Shown: positions 13,756 to 27,443 of the stretch, in pieces
Position numbering within the stretch: the first letter of the stretch is position 1
Layout of the letters: the number at the start of each line of letters is the position of its first letter
Assembly (NCBI GenBank): GCA_963930775.1
Contig: OZ005695.1
Coordinates: 9,238,001 to 9,302,000 of the forward strand
Length of the DNA: 64,000 bases
Direction of reading: 5' to 3'
Source: Cliona cf. orientalis
Lineage: Eukaryota > Porifera > Demospongiae > Clionaida > Clionaidae
The notes under the pieces: generated by a model
The model's database searches: none
Seen by the model: the letters and a program-made list of their open reading frames with translations, nothing else
Told to the model about the DNA's origin: nothing
Made by a program: the position numbers and the translations under genes

Positions 13756-16700
13756 ATGGCCTCTGTTGACCTGAATTGGTGAGTTTCGATGCCAGTACAT
13801 GCAGAAAGGGTTAGATCCACGGGTTATTTATTGCGATCATATTCGCAATCTCAGTTAGTGGACTGGCAATGCCGCCCTACGAAAGTGGGCGGAGTCCATT
13901 GTATTCCTATGGTTTCGTCTCTTCCATGGATCCATGATCCACTGGCCAAAGAGTTGCCATATTATTTTTGCAATAGCTGATAATGATGATCTATCACGAT
14001 TAATTTTCCCTTGACCCCCCGCCCCCAACCATCCCCACCACACACACAAATTAGGCGTCCTCGCTCGAGAGACTATGAGCTGGAGCGTAAACGTCTTGCC
14101 AGTCAGCTGGAGGAGACCTCGGAACACCCACTGCAGGCACTAGTCTCTGTGAGTTGATTCACTGTCAAAGAACAAGAGTGTATGATATGCCAGTGAGGAA
14201 GAAGGATGTATATACATGTATGAACTTAATACTCTGTTTTTCGGGCCGACCGACCCTACTTTTAGAGAAAATTTTTGTTAGTTTTGAGGTCAGAGGTCGG
14301 GTTTAGTTAAGTTCTGAGCATGCACAATAGATTTTTCAAGAAAAGACTCGATTATTGACCTAGGACACGCCCAATTAACAAGCCAACCTAACGACTCTAT
14401 CCTGAGCTGAGAAACGGAATATTAGATTGAAGTGGCCTGAGAGGTGTATGTATGCTTTTGGGATTTTATCACCACCAGGAGGCTACTTGTATAGTTACAA
14501 TATCTGCTATCATAAGAATCTGTAACCATTTCTGCAAAATTTTGGTTATCGTACAAAAATTTATGAATTAGCCAGCTTATCGAAATATTTTGTTTCTTCA
14601 GAGTGTTGAGACGGCAACAGTGAAGAGCAAGTCGAGCAAGGCATCCAAACAGAAGGAGGCAGAGTCTGCTCCCATCAGTGACCCCCTGTCGGGGGCATCA
14701 GCTGCGGGGGTCGACGATCCTCTTTCCTCGTTCTCCCCGGCCAACGACCCCCTCTCGGCCGCCCTCCTGGACCCCCTCTCCCAAGCTGCCTCGGAGGCAA
14801 GCACCTTCGGAGCTGTCGAGAAGAAGAGGGTGAGTGTGTTATGATTGTATTATGTCAGATCATTTTAGCTCGTGTCTCTAGGATCGGGTGGTTCCCGATG
14901 TGACCTTTGAACCTTGGAGCGTGAAGCGTACGACCATCCTCAGCACTTACACGACGTCCGAGAAGATTCCCATCACAACGGTGAGTGGGTGTGGCCTTTG
15001 TCTGTTATAATTTTTAATGGTAATCTAATTTGATTTATAGAGCTTCCTGTCCAATGAAGAGAGAGAAAAATGTAAGCCGAGTTCCGTGTGTATTTAGTAT
15101 TAGTTTTATCACTTGTTAGCTTGACGACCGTTACCTACTCCTTTTGTGACTGAAGCATATTATGGGTAAAGGTCATCAATAGAGAACAGGGGATCTGCTT
15201 AGTTTGGAACTACCAATAATTAATACTACGACATAATTTTGAAATTAACCCTTTTACTGCAGTGGAGACGAAGGCCCAGGCTGCAGCTGGTGACAAGGTG
15301 AAGCATCGACTAGACGAGCTGGATGATTTGGAGGATGGATCTGTCAAAGAGACGCTGAACCTCGGGCAGAAGGAGTACGTGAAGAAGATTGATGACCTGA
15401 ACAAATCTCTCATCGCTGCTTGGGACAATGACCAGCGAGTCAAGGCGCTCAAGATAGCTATACAGGTGGGGCATGAGGGATAAGAGTGTTGTGGTATACC
15501 TTAGGGCTACCATTATTTGCGGGTACAAATTTTAGCGAATTTCGGAAATAGTGCATTTAGCGGGCACTCATTTTAGCAATTTTCAAATAATTAACATTCT
15601 ATTTATTCGAAAATATTAATATTCGCGGGTACAATTTTTAGCAATAATTTGGCAAATCGCTAATTTTGCTAAATTTAGTACCCGCAAATAAAAGTGTCCT
15701 TAAGGTATCCGTACAATCACTCTAAATATCTATTTTTCTGCATGCACTGTACTGAGAGATTGCTAATACATACATATGGCATATATAATCATCATATACT
15801 CCAATCCACGGATGCCTTTTTTTTTTTTTTTTGTAATATTGATTCATACTTACACAGTGTTCCAAGTTGCTTACTGACGTATCTGTGATTCAGTTCTACC
15901 CCAGCAAATTTGTGCTCATCACCGACATACTGGACAGCTTTGGTGAGATAGATGGGTTGCAGAAGAGAACCCTTTTGTAAAATTGTTTATCTTAAATTTA
16001 ATCTCTCTCCGGCCAGGTGGTCTGGTGTTTGATCGCATTCGTCGCAAGTCTCAGTACACGCCCCCAGGCAGCATCAAGCCGATCATGCTCCCGGTGGACT
16101 TTGACCCCAAAGACGTCCCCGAGTCGGGCAAGGAAACATGCCGAAATTGGTTCTACAAGATTTCCTCGATTCGTGAACTTCTTCCAAGATTGTATCCTTT
16201 TGCAAGTTCCATGTCACATTCCTATGCCATAAAAAATTCCATTTTACGATTTCCATACCCGATTCCCCATTCCTAGTGATCATCCTTGACTAGCTCCCCA
16301 TAGCTACGTTGAGGCGGCCATCTTGAAGTGTTACAGCTTTCTGACCAATCAAGAGTTCACTCAGGCTCTGATTCGCCTCACCAAGATGATCCGAGGCATT
16401 GGTGACCCACTGGTCGCCTGCTACGCCCGAGCCTATCTCTGTCGAGTGGGGCTGTTTGTGGCTCCCAATGCTCGGACTCATCTCATGCCTAACTTCACCG
16501 ATTACCTCTGCACCGTGCAACAGGTGTGTGTGCGGGGCTAGTGCAGACTGTAAGAATTACTAAATAATTTTCTCCCTTTTAGTGGAACACAGATCATGTT
16601 CAGAACACTCTGGCAGTCCAGCGTCTTGATCTTCCCGACTACATTCATCTCTATGTGCCGGGCATTGAGTGGATCCTGCAGTGTGTGGCTCACAAGGCAG

Positions 16701-19700
16701 CTGAGGTATAGGGTTGAACTTTGTACTTTGCTCCTGATCTATGTTCACATACATGTACTCTCTCTCTTCCCCCCTCCCCCCCCCCCCTCTCTCTCTCCCT
16801 CTCTTCCTTCCTCCCCCCAGCCTGTCCTTGAAGAGGTGATTGGCAGGGTTCGTGAAGGTCTTTGCAGCGCTGTGGTGGTGAACGCCATTATCAACAGCTT
16901 CCAGCCAAAGTTCATCTCCCAGAGAGCTCTCATGTTTGCCGACCTCATCAAAGACTGCGAGGAGACTGGACTACCCAAGGTACACACACACACACACCCT
17001 GAAGGGGGACACCCCTTTAATTATCAGGACACTAGTCATGATCCCAGCTTACATATACATACATAGAAAGGTACATGTAAATGGGCAAATAAATTTCAGG
17101 CAGATTTATACAGATCATGACAAACAGAGTTAACGACCTTTACCTATTACTGAGATACATGCGCGTACATAATAATAATAGTGACCTTTGTTATTTTCCT
17201 GCCTGTAGTACAAACTGTATGTGTCTCTAGGCCACTGTGTGGTGGCCGAGGACCCGCCAGAGAAGGACAGGCTGCAGCTGCTCAATGCCGTAAGTCAATT
17301 GATGGCTATTTTTAGCCACTAAACGATGATGTAATGATGCTGTAATTTATTTAGGTGTGGAAGAACGTGGTAAAGTTCAGGAAGCCAGCGGTGAGTTTAT
17401 CCATAAATATCACAAAGATATGCCCATATATGGTCATGAATGTCACCTACCTACTAAAAATAAACACCGTTATTCCCATATATGGTAAAATCCTTTTTAT
17501 TACTTTTACAAAACAACAGGATGTGACATAATTAAGGTCACCAGAAATACTGTCAAGCAGTGGCGCATGATGCACTCTCACACGTGCATCCTTTATCATC
17601 GTATGACAGCGCAGACAGTGAAAATGTTCAAACGAAATTATTGCTCGTATTTGGTACAATATTTGCATGTGCGGTGGCGTCTGGATTCAGAAAGGAAATT
17701 TAAGCCGGATTCATCACTTTGAGTTTAGCTGAACTAGCTTTACTCTCCCTCAGCCTCGGGTAGAATGCATAATTTCAGGGGTGTAGCTAGCCCATGAAAA
17801 ATGGTGTGGCTGGTGCATCGGAAGGTGACTGAGAAGATTTTAAGATTTAGTATTGCTCAAACAACTGCAATAATCTTGTGAAGATTGGTACGGCAAGAGC
17901 CACACTCCGCCACACCCTGGCGATACCACTGATAATAATTTTATGGGTATGCATTATTGTAGCTAACAAAAAATTAATATTTATTATTGGCATGTAGGAA
18001 ATTCAAGAGCCGAATTGATTCATTTTAGGAGCACTAACAGTGTACGGTACCGTACGTAACGGTGCTTGCCAGTTGAGCAAAAACAGGAGAAGTACTCTTA
18101 ACCACCAAATACAAGGAAATAGAAGTGAATGGGGGACCACACGCACTCGTACTCACATTCATATACGTCAAGCAAGCAAGCGAGCGAGCGGTTTTTAATC
18201 GGGTTAAGGTTTCTCGTTGGCGTAGGATCGAAGTCCCTTAGTCTCTTGTGGACAGCTGGCGGGGCGGTTGATCCTTAATTGCTTACGGTGCCCTTGCGTG
18301 CTCCCAGTAAAAGGGGACTATTTCTGTAACTTGTTACCGTAGCGATGTGGTCATTTAGTGTAACAAAATTAATATTAAGTCGATCGGTATGTATGTGTGG
18401 TTGTGTGCGTGCTGCGTGTGGTCGGTGAATGAATAGATGCTTTAATCACTTACCCACCGGAGGTCCAGCCGTGCTCAGCCTCGGCTCTGGCACGCATACC
18501 AATTATATCCCACGCTCGGGAGGAAAACCCAACCCCGGATTGAGTATTGTTTTAGGCGTAGGTACGCATAGGGAGTGTGTGCGTGGAAATATTAAGTGGT
18601 TCTGCTTCGTGATTTACCTCGGCTCCGGCATGTACGCACCCGCAGGGGTCCTTCTGTCTGTCAGGAAAACCAGAAATTTAATCTATATTAGTTTATCCGC
18701 ATGACGTAAAAAAATGTGAATTCTTTAGTATTTCTGGCTTCTATAACTGTACTAGTACTTTCCCTCCAGCTCTGGTACAATAACAATGGGCTATGATCTC
18801 AAAAAACCATACTTGTTAAAACAGGCTAACCGTAACCATAGTGAGTAAAATAATAATAATATTATTGCATGAGTGCAGGTGCGAGTGTGTGAGTGTGAGT
18901 GTGTGTGTGGGGGGGGGGGGGGGGGGGAAGTATGTGAAGCCTAAATGATCTGTACCATGTGGTTCTTCCTCCTCTCTCAGGGGTAGAATATTATTATTAT
19001 TATGTACCTTTGGTTGCAGCTACACATATTTAGTTATAGCAGGTAGCCAAAAGTCTCATGGTCAGGTAGTGAGGGTAGATAGAGAGGTGTACATGTATAG
19101 CCCTCATATGCATGTCATTAAATTGTTATGCTAATGGTGGGTGATTTCATGACTTAAGCTGCTCCTCTGAGACTAATGGTGCGTGAGGGAATATTTAAGG
19201 ATATATGTAATTTATTATGTAGATTGGATTTTTATAGGTACATGTGTGTGTGCATGAGATGATGATGTAATGGTTTGGTATTGTGATACCAAAAATGCTC
19301 ATGTCTAATTAGTAGATGCTAGAGTAGGAGGGAGAACAATATGTTTTTGCATGCATGTCCAAAAACTTGCAACACCTGCTTCACCAATTGCTGTAGTAGT
19401 AACAAACTAATGCAGCGTGCAATGTGAAGAAAATTACATCCGGTAGTTAGTATAATATTGTATAATAATAATAATAATTGTAACTTAGTATAAAATGCTT
19501 GTGAATAGAATTTCTAGTGGCGATTACAAGTCAATGGTGCAAGTCAAACTTCGTGATCTAATTTCAGTAGACGTGCACTAATTAATTATTAGTTAATTAT
19601 TTTTCGTTATTCATCACCTGAACTGAAGAGAAGGGGAGCAGATCGTATCACTGTCCATAAAGCAAATCAACCTTGCATGAAACCACCGACACTTACTGTA

Positions 19701-21101
19701 ATAAATTAATAATAAATATTATCGCCCAGTATAAGATTGCTAAGTACTGTATGATGATAATTAATATGCATGGTAACCTGAGAAAGTAATTAGCAGCTTT
19801 TTATTGATTTACCTAGTGTGGTATATACCACTATATATTACCAGCTGATGCCTATGGGGAGATGGGGAGGGATGAGGGGTCAGGCACATGGTGTGTGCTC
19901 ACATTTGGCCGATTAATTTTTATGAATTCAGAGTGTGTACCTGACCAGGGATTTTTTGGGCTTATGTGGGATTGTATAATACATGTTGTTGTGGTCAGTC
20001 CTATTGTCCTTGGATACACTAGGCATGTGATACTGTGTGAGAGAGGAAGTGGTGGACAGGAAATGAGACAGAGGGAGGAGGGGAAGAGACGGTGTTGATA
20101 ATTATTTTTTCTTCCTCTGTTTTTCTACTTGCAGGAGTACATTGCCTGCACTCAGGTCTGGATTGAGTATGTCGCCAAGCATTTCACTGTGAGTGCAAAA
20201 CTCCAAAATTCAGATATTAAATTCCACAGTCTTCATTCCGACTATCTGTTAGATCAATCAAACTATGTCTTATAATATTTAGAAACGTGAAGTTAACACT
20301 TTACTTGATGATGTAATCAAGCACATGACGCCAGACCGTGCGTTTGAGTCTCACTACTCAGATTTGGTCTCTGTGATCAACCGTATCATGGCCCACATGA
20401 CCGACTTCTACCAGGTCTTCTCCATGGTTAGTTTACTGAGTAGTATACTGGAGAGATCACTGCTTATGCTCTGTAATCTATAATAATAATATTATTATTA
20501 CACTTTGCAGGACAAGTTTCTGCCGTTCGTCGATATTCTCCAGAAGGAGAGCGTTCGAGTGGAGGTCTGTAAAACCATCATCAGATCTTTTACAATGTAA
20601 GCAAAGAATTCTCTGGAGTGGAGAGAATAAGATTGTTATCCAGTAGTATGACGTCATGATTACATCATCCAGGAACCACAAAGAGGAGACTAGCGACCCT
20701 CTGATCAAGAATGGTCTCACCTACCTCTGCAAGATAGTCCACGACTCCCTCAAGTGAGCAATCATTGATATCAACAAAATCATTAGCATCAAACTGATCA
20801 TTGATGTGTGTTAGTACAACAATTCAAGTTTTGTTCTATAAGAGTATTGAAGCATCTTCTTGTATCTCCTCACTTTCGTGTCAGTCACTTTTTGTATTTA
20901 TCTCTCTCTCTCTCTCTCTCTCTCTCCCCGTATGCACTTCCAGTGCTCTGAGTCTGGAGGATGAGCGAAGACAGTGTGCTCATCTCATCTGTGGATTCAT
21001 TCAAAAGGTATGAAAATTTATGACATATTATATCTCACTCATTTCTGGATATGGAGGTCAGCTGGAGTCTGATAGTATATTATAACTATTGTATGCTCCA
21101 C

Positions 21102-21133
<32 letters not shown>

Positions 21134-23518
21134 CCGGCCCCCCACACCCAGCTCCCCCCCCCCCACACACACACAAAACTGAAATAGTTTACGAGAGATG
21201 AGTAGATAAGGAATGACCTCATTAGCATACTTAATATAATAATATTATTCTCATGCTTGTATTATATAATATTATGACAGATGATAATACATGTAAGATG
21301 TTCTGTTTTGTGAGTAGTTTACGCTGTAAGCATGGAAAATTAGGGAACTTTAGTCTTGCCATACCATAGTCGATTCCTAGGCCAACCCCTCCGTGAATGG
21401 CAGTCCATTCTCCCCTCTCTTACTGATTTCATGTTTATTGTCAGTTTTGTGACCTTTTTGCCCAAGAGGATGTGGGTGGAAGATCATTAGACATGATTAG
21501 TCGGCTAACTTGTAGTCATCTGATGGTTATCGTGTTTTTTTCCCTAATTAAGAGAAATACTCACATATGGCCATAATAACAATTATGCTTACTCGAGTGT
21601 GGTTTTGCCCCCTCCCCCTCCCCCTTCCCTCCCTCCCGCCTTGTATGTCAACTTATTTTGATTCTGACCTTACCTAGTCTACCAGCGAGTAACCTTATTT
21701 GTAAATTATTCACGTACATGTACATGTACATGTACGTGCTGAAGCCACTGCTGAGCCTGTGCATTTGATAAACAACTGTTACAGTGATCATGTAAACAGG
21801 TGTGCTTCTTTCCTCGCTCCTTTCCTCTTCCTTCTGTCATCTTCGCCATCTTTTCCTCTCTCTATCTTCCTCCCCCCACCACCTCCCCCTCCCTCTCTCC
21901 TCTCTCTCTCCTCTTTCTCCTGAGCAGGTTAGCTTTGGTCGTGACTTTGAGCAGCAGCTTGGCTTCTACGTTGAAGCGAGGGCCAACTTCACAAACCTCG
22001 ACCAAGTGCTCATCTTTCTCATCCACGTAAGTCGCACGCAGTGGAACCCCTCTTAATGGCCGTGCACTCACCTTGGTCCCAACTGCATCACCATTATTGC
22101 ATAGAAAAAAAAGTCCCGAGATAAGGCCATTTCTGTGTATAGCCAAAACTTCATAATTTCTCCAATAGGGGCCAATAGAGAGCGGTTCCACTGTACTGCA
22201 GAGTCTCTAGAACACTATAGAGTAAAAAAAAAAAAAAAAATTCGCTGGGTTCCATGCAGCACGTAAAATTAATTTACCACCTAACCTGCAGAGGGTGAAC
22301 TTGCTGGCGATGGAGACAAGACGACTGGTCAAGTGCAACCACTCGAGGAAGACGGCTGCCTTCGTGCGAGCGTGCGTGGCGTACACCTTTATCACGATTC
22401 CCTCAGTCAGCAACGTCCTCTCCCGGCTAAACCTGTTCATCCTGTCTGGCAGGGTAGCCGTGGCCAATGGCGCTCTCTCTCAGGGTGAGCGAGTGAGGGA
22501 AGGAGGGAGGGAGGGAGGGAGGGGGTGAAGATAGCTACATATGATTGTTTGCACTGAATCAGTAAAATTTAATTTTAGCTGATCGACCAAATAATTCATA
22601 ATGATTTTAGTTGCAATGGATTGATGTACAAGAGTATGATCCACTAGCTAAAATTAGTGTCAAATTTGTAGAATTTTGCTCATTTAATTTATGCATAATT
22701 AGATTAGTAGATGTATTGTAATTAATTCTTATAAGTCTCAGAGTTGAGTCAGTATTATTAAATTTTTATCAACTGTTCCTGAAGCGTGCAGAAATTTGAT
22801 TCCGTTTTTTTTTCCCCCAACTTTTGCAGGCGATGCGTTCTTCAAAGCGGCTATCAGTGCCCTCAGAGATGTACCACAGTATGTGGGTGAGTCAAAATTA
22901 ATTTCAACAAAATCTCCCTTCCCGGCCCCTCCCTCCGTTCAAAAATAGAATTTTTACTGCACCTATATTATGCATGTACATATGATGATAATTAAAATTT
23001 CATAGTAGAAGCACCTTAAGGAATTTTTATTGCCTTTGAATTGTGCAAGATTTGAGATGGTCGAAAGGTCATGCCCTGGGCCTCCTCTCTCAGCTCAGGT
23101 AGTCCCGCTGTCTTCTCTTCTCTCCTCACCCTAGCTTCCTGTTTGTGAGAGTCTGGCTTTGTGTGGGACCCCTTGATTAAGATTCTGTGGTTTAGCCTCT
23201 CCCCTTTGATGTTTATTTACTGGATTTCAGCTGATTGTATATAAGCCCATAAAGATGCACAGTGTAGCTGAGTGGGCGTCTGGTCAGGTATCATTAAATT
23301 ATCATTAATAATCCTTTTTTTCTTTCGTTGTTCTGTACCCCCCCCTCCCCCCTCCTTCCTCTCTCCCTCTCTCTCTGTCTCTCCCTCCTCTCTCTCTCGC
23401 TCTCTCCCTCTATTCAGAGCTGGACCACAAGCGAGTGCCAACGGAAGGATTCGTGACGGCCTTCCTTAACAGCTTCCTCTCAACGTTGTTGGTCATCCCG
23501 GTATGAGACTAACCGCAC

Positions 23519-23552
<34 letters not shown>

Positions 23553-25910
23553 ACACTCATACCCCAGTGCATGCACACCACAAACCACACTATTGCACGA
23601 AGTGAGCGCCACGTTGCTTAATCTTGCGTGCACTCTAAATAATAAACGGTGAATCTATAGTGTCTTTGAATTGATAATATTATTAATATTGATATCCTTT
23701 CAAAGCAATGCACTGGAGGATGTGTGATATTATGTATAGCTATGCATATTGATGCAAGAACGTGACAGACTCATGATACCTGTACATAAAGCATTAATTC
23801 TTCACAAAATTAACTTAAAAATCACATTACTCGAGATTACCTACATGTAGTTCTAGGGTGCACTCATGTGATAAGCGCAGCACTGTGCTTACTACCTTCA
23901 AAGTATTGTCAGAAGAGGAAGTACCTTGTACAATAATTACTATAGTTTATGGATATTATGAGAACGTGACAATCTAGATTAAGAAGTTTGCATGGGCTAG
24001 CTAAGCTGCCTGCATGTCTTGAGAAATTAGCTGAAGAAGGTGAAAGGAAGATGGTTTGATAACCTCCACTGATGGAGCCCTGAGGGTGACGGGGTGGGGG
24101 GGGTAGAGTGTGGAGGGGGATAATGGTGGTGGCCAAATTGGCTGAGGATCTGCCTATTAGCCAACTGCCCTGTTTCTGCTCCAGGATGTGGTTATTCGTT
24201 TCTCATCTGAGCCTTGCTTCATTAGGATATGGTAACACTCAGAGTCTTCAAACCACTTCTCATTTGCATAAAAATTAATATCAATAAAAAAAAGGGGCGA
24301 GCTTGGGTGACTTCAAGGGCTGGTGAATGTCGTAGTCTCATTCCCAGGCCCCATTCCCAGCATTCAGTGTTATAATTATACACAGCAACGCTTATTTTGT
24401 GTGCATGCAACATTGAGAAGCTAGTTAAGAATAATGTTAGTGGGTACAAAATTTTGCGTTTTTGGGCCAATCCGCAAAAATGTCAAACATTAGTACCCGC
24501 AAAAGAATAAGTAAGCCAATCATGCTGCCTGCTGTGAGTGGTTCAACCTGCCATGGCTATGAATACATGAAATCCCCAGAGGCTATATAAAATTATGCAC
24601 TGTAGATAGGAGCCAAATAGTGTTGTGGGGTGGGAAAAAGGATGCTACCTTGCTCGACCTCAAGAATCCCAGACATCCTCATAAATGTAATTATTCGATG
24701 ATGTAATGGTATTTTATTCTAATTATAGGACAACCCTGACCACGAAGCCCTATATCTCCTGAGAGGACTTCTCAACGGAATGCAAGAGTATCAATGGTAA
24801 AAATTTATGCTAATTAATGAAATCCTTTGTTTATACATTCCACACTAATTGCTAATTACCCCAGGGGCACCTCCTCTGACCACAAAGTAAAGGTCTTCTT
24901 GAATACCACTTCTTTACTCGCTGCTGCCTGCCAGGTACATGTATAATTACATTAATTTTAATGTATGTATAATTATTTGTTGGTATATAGTTGCCTAGCA
25001 ACCAAAGTTTTTATAGGCAATTTGCCTGCTATATATGGGAAGGGGTTGGGTCATCATAAAGTAGGCCAATGATGAACAGAGGTCAACTACCAACAAAAAT
25101 CGTTATCTGACGGTAATTGGGATGCATTCAACCATGCATCTCATGTACCCCAATTACTATCAGATAACTATTTGCATGTGATGTTTATGTGCATGCACGT
25201 ACATATACATGTTTATGGTACGTCATAATTTATAATTTTTATCAAAATTAATGTTGATGAAGAATAGGCTTCAATTTTCCCAGTGCAAGTTTAGGCACGC
25301 ATGCACGCCTGTGTCCACCTAATAATATTATATTACCATCAAATCTACATGTTTTTGAATTAATTATAGTGTGTAGTCTAGACTTGGCCTGTGAAAGCTA
25401 ATTGTAGCTACATGTAGCTGGTAGCCATCCAACTGTCTCGATAGATCCATCGATGGATCAATCTGACCTCGCTAGCTGGCTTCATGGCTAGTACGTCAAA
25501 CCTATTTTGGCTACCTCCGTATTTTGACTTCATGGCATGCATACCGAAGCTAAGGGCTTGCTTCCTTGTGGTTTAGTGTAGTGGTCAGTGCTGTTGACTA
25601 TAATAATAACTATAGTGAGCTATTGATTAGCATCCCTGGGGCCTTTGTGACATTGTCAGCCGCTGGAAAAAACCGCACTCCGTTAGACTCAACTCGTAGT
25701 ACGCCCCTTACCCTCCCCTAGCCTATCCCCATAGCAACCCTTACCTAAGAGAGAGAGAGAGAGGGAGGGAGGGAGGGAGGGAGGGAGGAAAGAAGCATGT
25801 ACATGTATGGCCTGTCTGCATCACCAATGTTTATCATAATAATTGTTATTACATAGCTTTATGCTTACTACATACTGGCTGGCAGATTTTTGCAGGGCTG
25901 CATAATATTA

Positions 25911-25942
<32 letters not shown>

Positions 25943-27395
25943 ACTATACTATACTATGTGTGTGTAAGTGGAGACATACATGTACAACATGCATAGACAA
26001 TGACTAATGTTGAAAGTTTGTGAAAAGAAATTGAGATGCTGATTGATCAAAAACAGGGTCAAGTTTTGTCTCTCGCTCTCTCCCTCCCCTCTCACACCCC
26101 TGCCTAGTTTAGCTGTAGGTGAGGCATAAACACGATTGTATAGCCTCGATCACCCCTGGCCGGACCCATTCCAAATCTCCATACTACATGTCGCTAGCTC
26201 TTTGATGCTGTATGCAACATTGAACATTAAGCTGGAAAAGGGTCCATATTAACACATATGAACACATGCATGCACACATACACACATACAGGAGCGGTAC
26301 ATCTATACTGTGGATAAAGGTGAGTTGGAGCAAAAAAAAAAAATACCACTAAACACCAGTTTCTAGATCAAGCTAGCTAGCTATAATAATATTATAAAGC
26401 TATTACTATCTCCTTCACTGCTTTAGACCTGCAGCTCTTCCAGCCCTGACACAAATGTCTAAATTTTAGCCTCATCCCTAGGCTTGGTCTGTATGAGCAC
26501 ATAAGTGGCTTTGTCTTTAAGCGGGCATGCAATGGCAATGGGATGGTTGCCCCTTAGGTTGTTGGGGATTGCAGAAAGGAAGGGCCGAGGTGTATCGGCT
26601 TGCAATAGATAGACTAGGAACTCGATAAAACCGGTATAATTATAGATTCAACTCATATAATATTATATACAGTGTTTGAATCATGCCATGCAGTCCTGGG
26701 GGTGCACGGAGATTTAACAATTTAACAATTAATGTTCACTTCCTCCCCTAAAGGCTTTGTTATGAGGGAACGGCTTCCAGAGTAGCGGTATTCTGGTGTG
26801 ATAGACCTGATGGTTTCCACTTGGTTGGCTGAGCTGTGAAGGGCTGCTCACTTTTGTAGGGTAGCCTGTGGTTTGAGGGTTTATTGTTCTCCCATGACCT
26901 TCGTGAACTTTTGTTTGGTGTACCTGATCTCCGGGGAGAGCATGTGACTGATCGAGTGGGAGTAAGCTAAGGCCCGTGGGTATGGGCAGGATACTTAGTT
27001 GTGGGAGAAAAATGAAGCCCTCCATTAATTCTATTTGTTAGTCTCGGTCCAAATTCCCCAACCACCTCAGACAGAGTCTGTGATTCCCCCTCGCCTCCCC
27101 TCCCCTCCCCTCCCCTTAGCCTGGGAACAATGGGGCGTTCAGTGTCACTTGAGGGGCTTGTGACTGCTTAAGTTTGCAAATTCTACTGGAGTGAGATAAA
27201 AACATGCCTGGCCAAGCACTTTTGTACAATGTATGTTAGTGGGGCGTGAAGTCATGTGATGGTTTGTTATGATTTGTAATAATTATTAGGTACAGATCAA
27301 TGGGTGTAATTGTGTACTTCTTTTGGCACTGCCACTTTGTTAAGTGATCGTTAACTCGTTGGAATTCGATTAGTGATCCCGCCATTCCAAATACT

Positions 27396-27443
<48 letters not shown>

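Noticed and set aside
26729..27025. 98-codon minus-strand ORF in a VPS35L intron
   Set aside because: No motif recognised in any frame and no splice context; kept only as an unexplained stretch.
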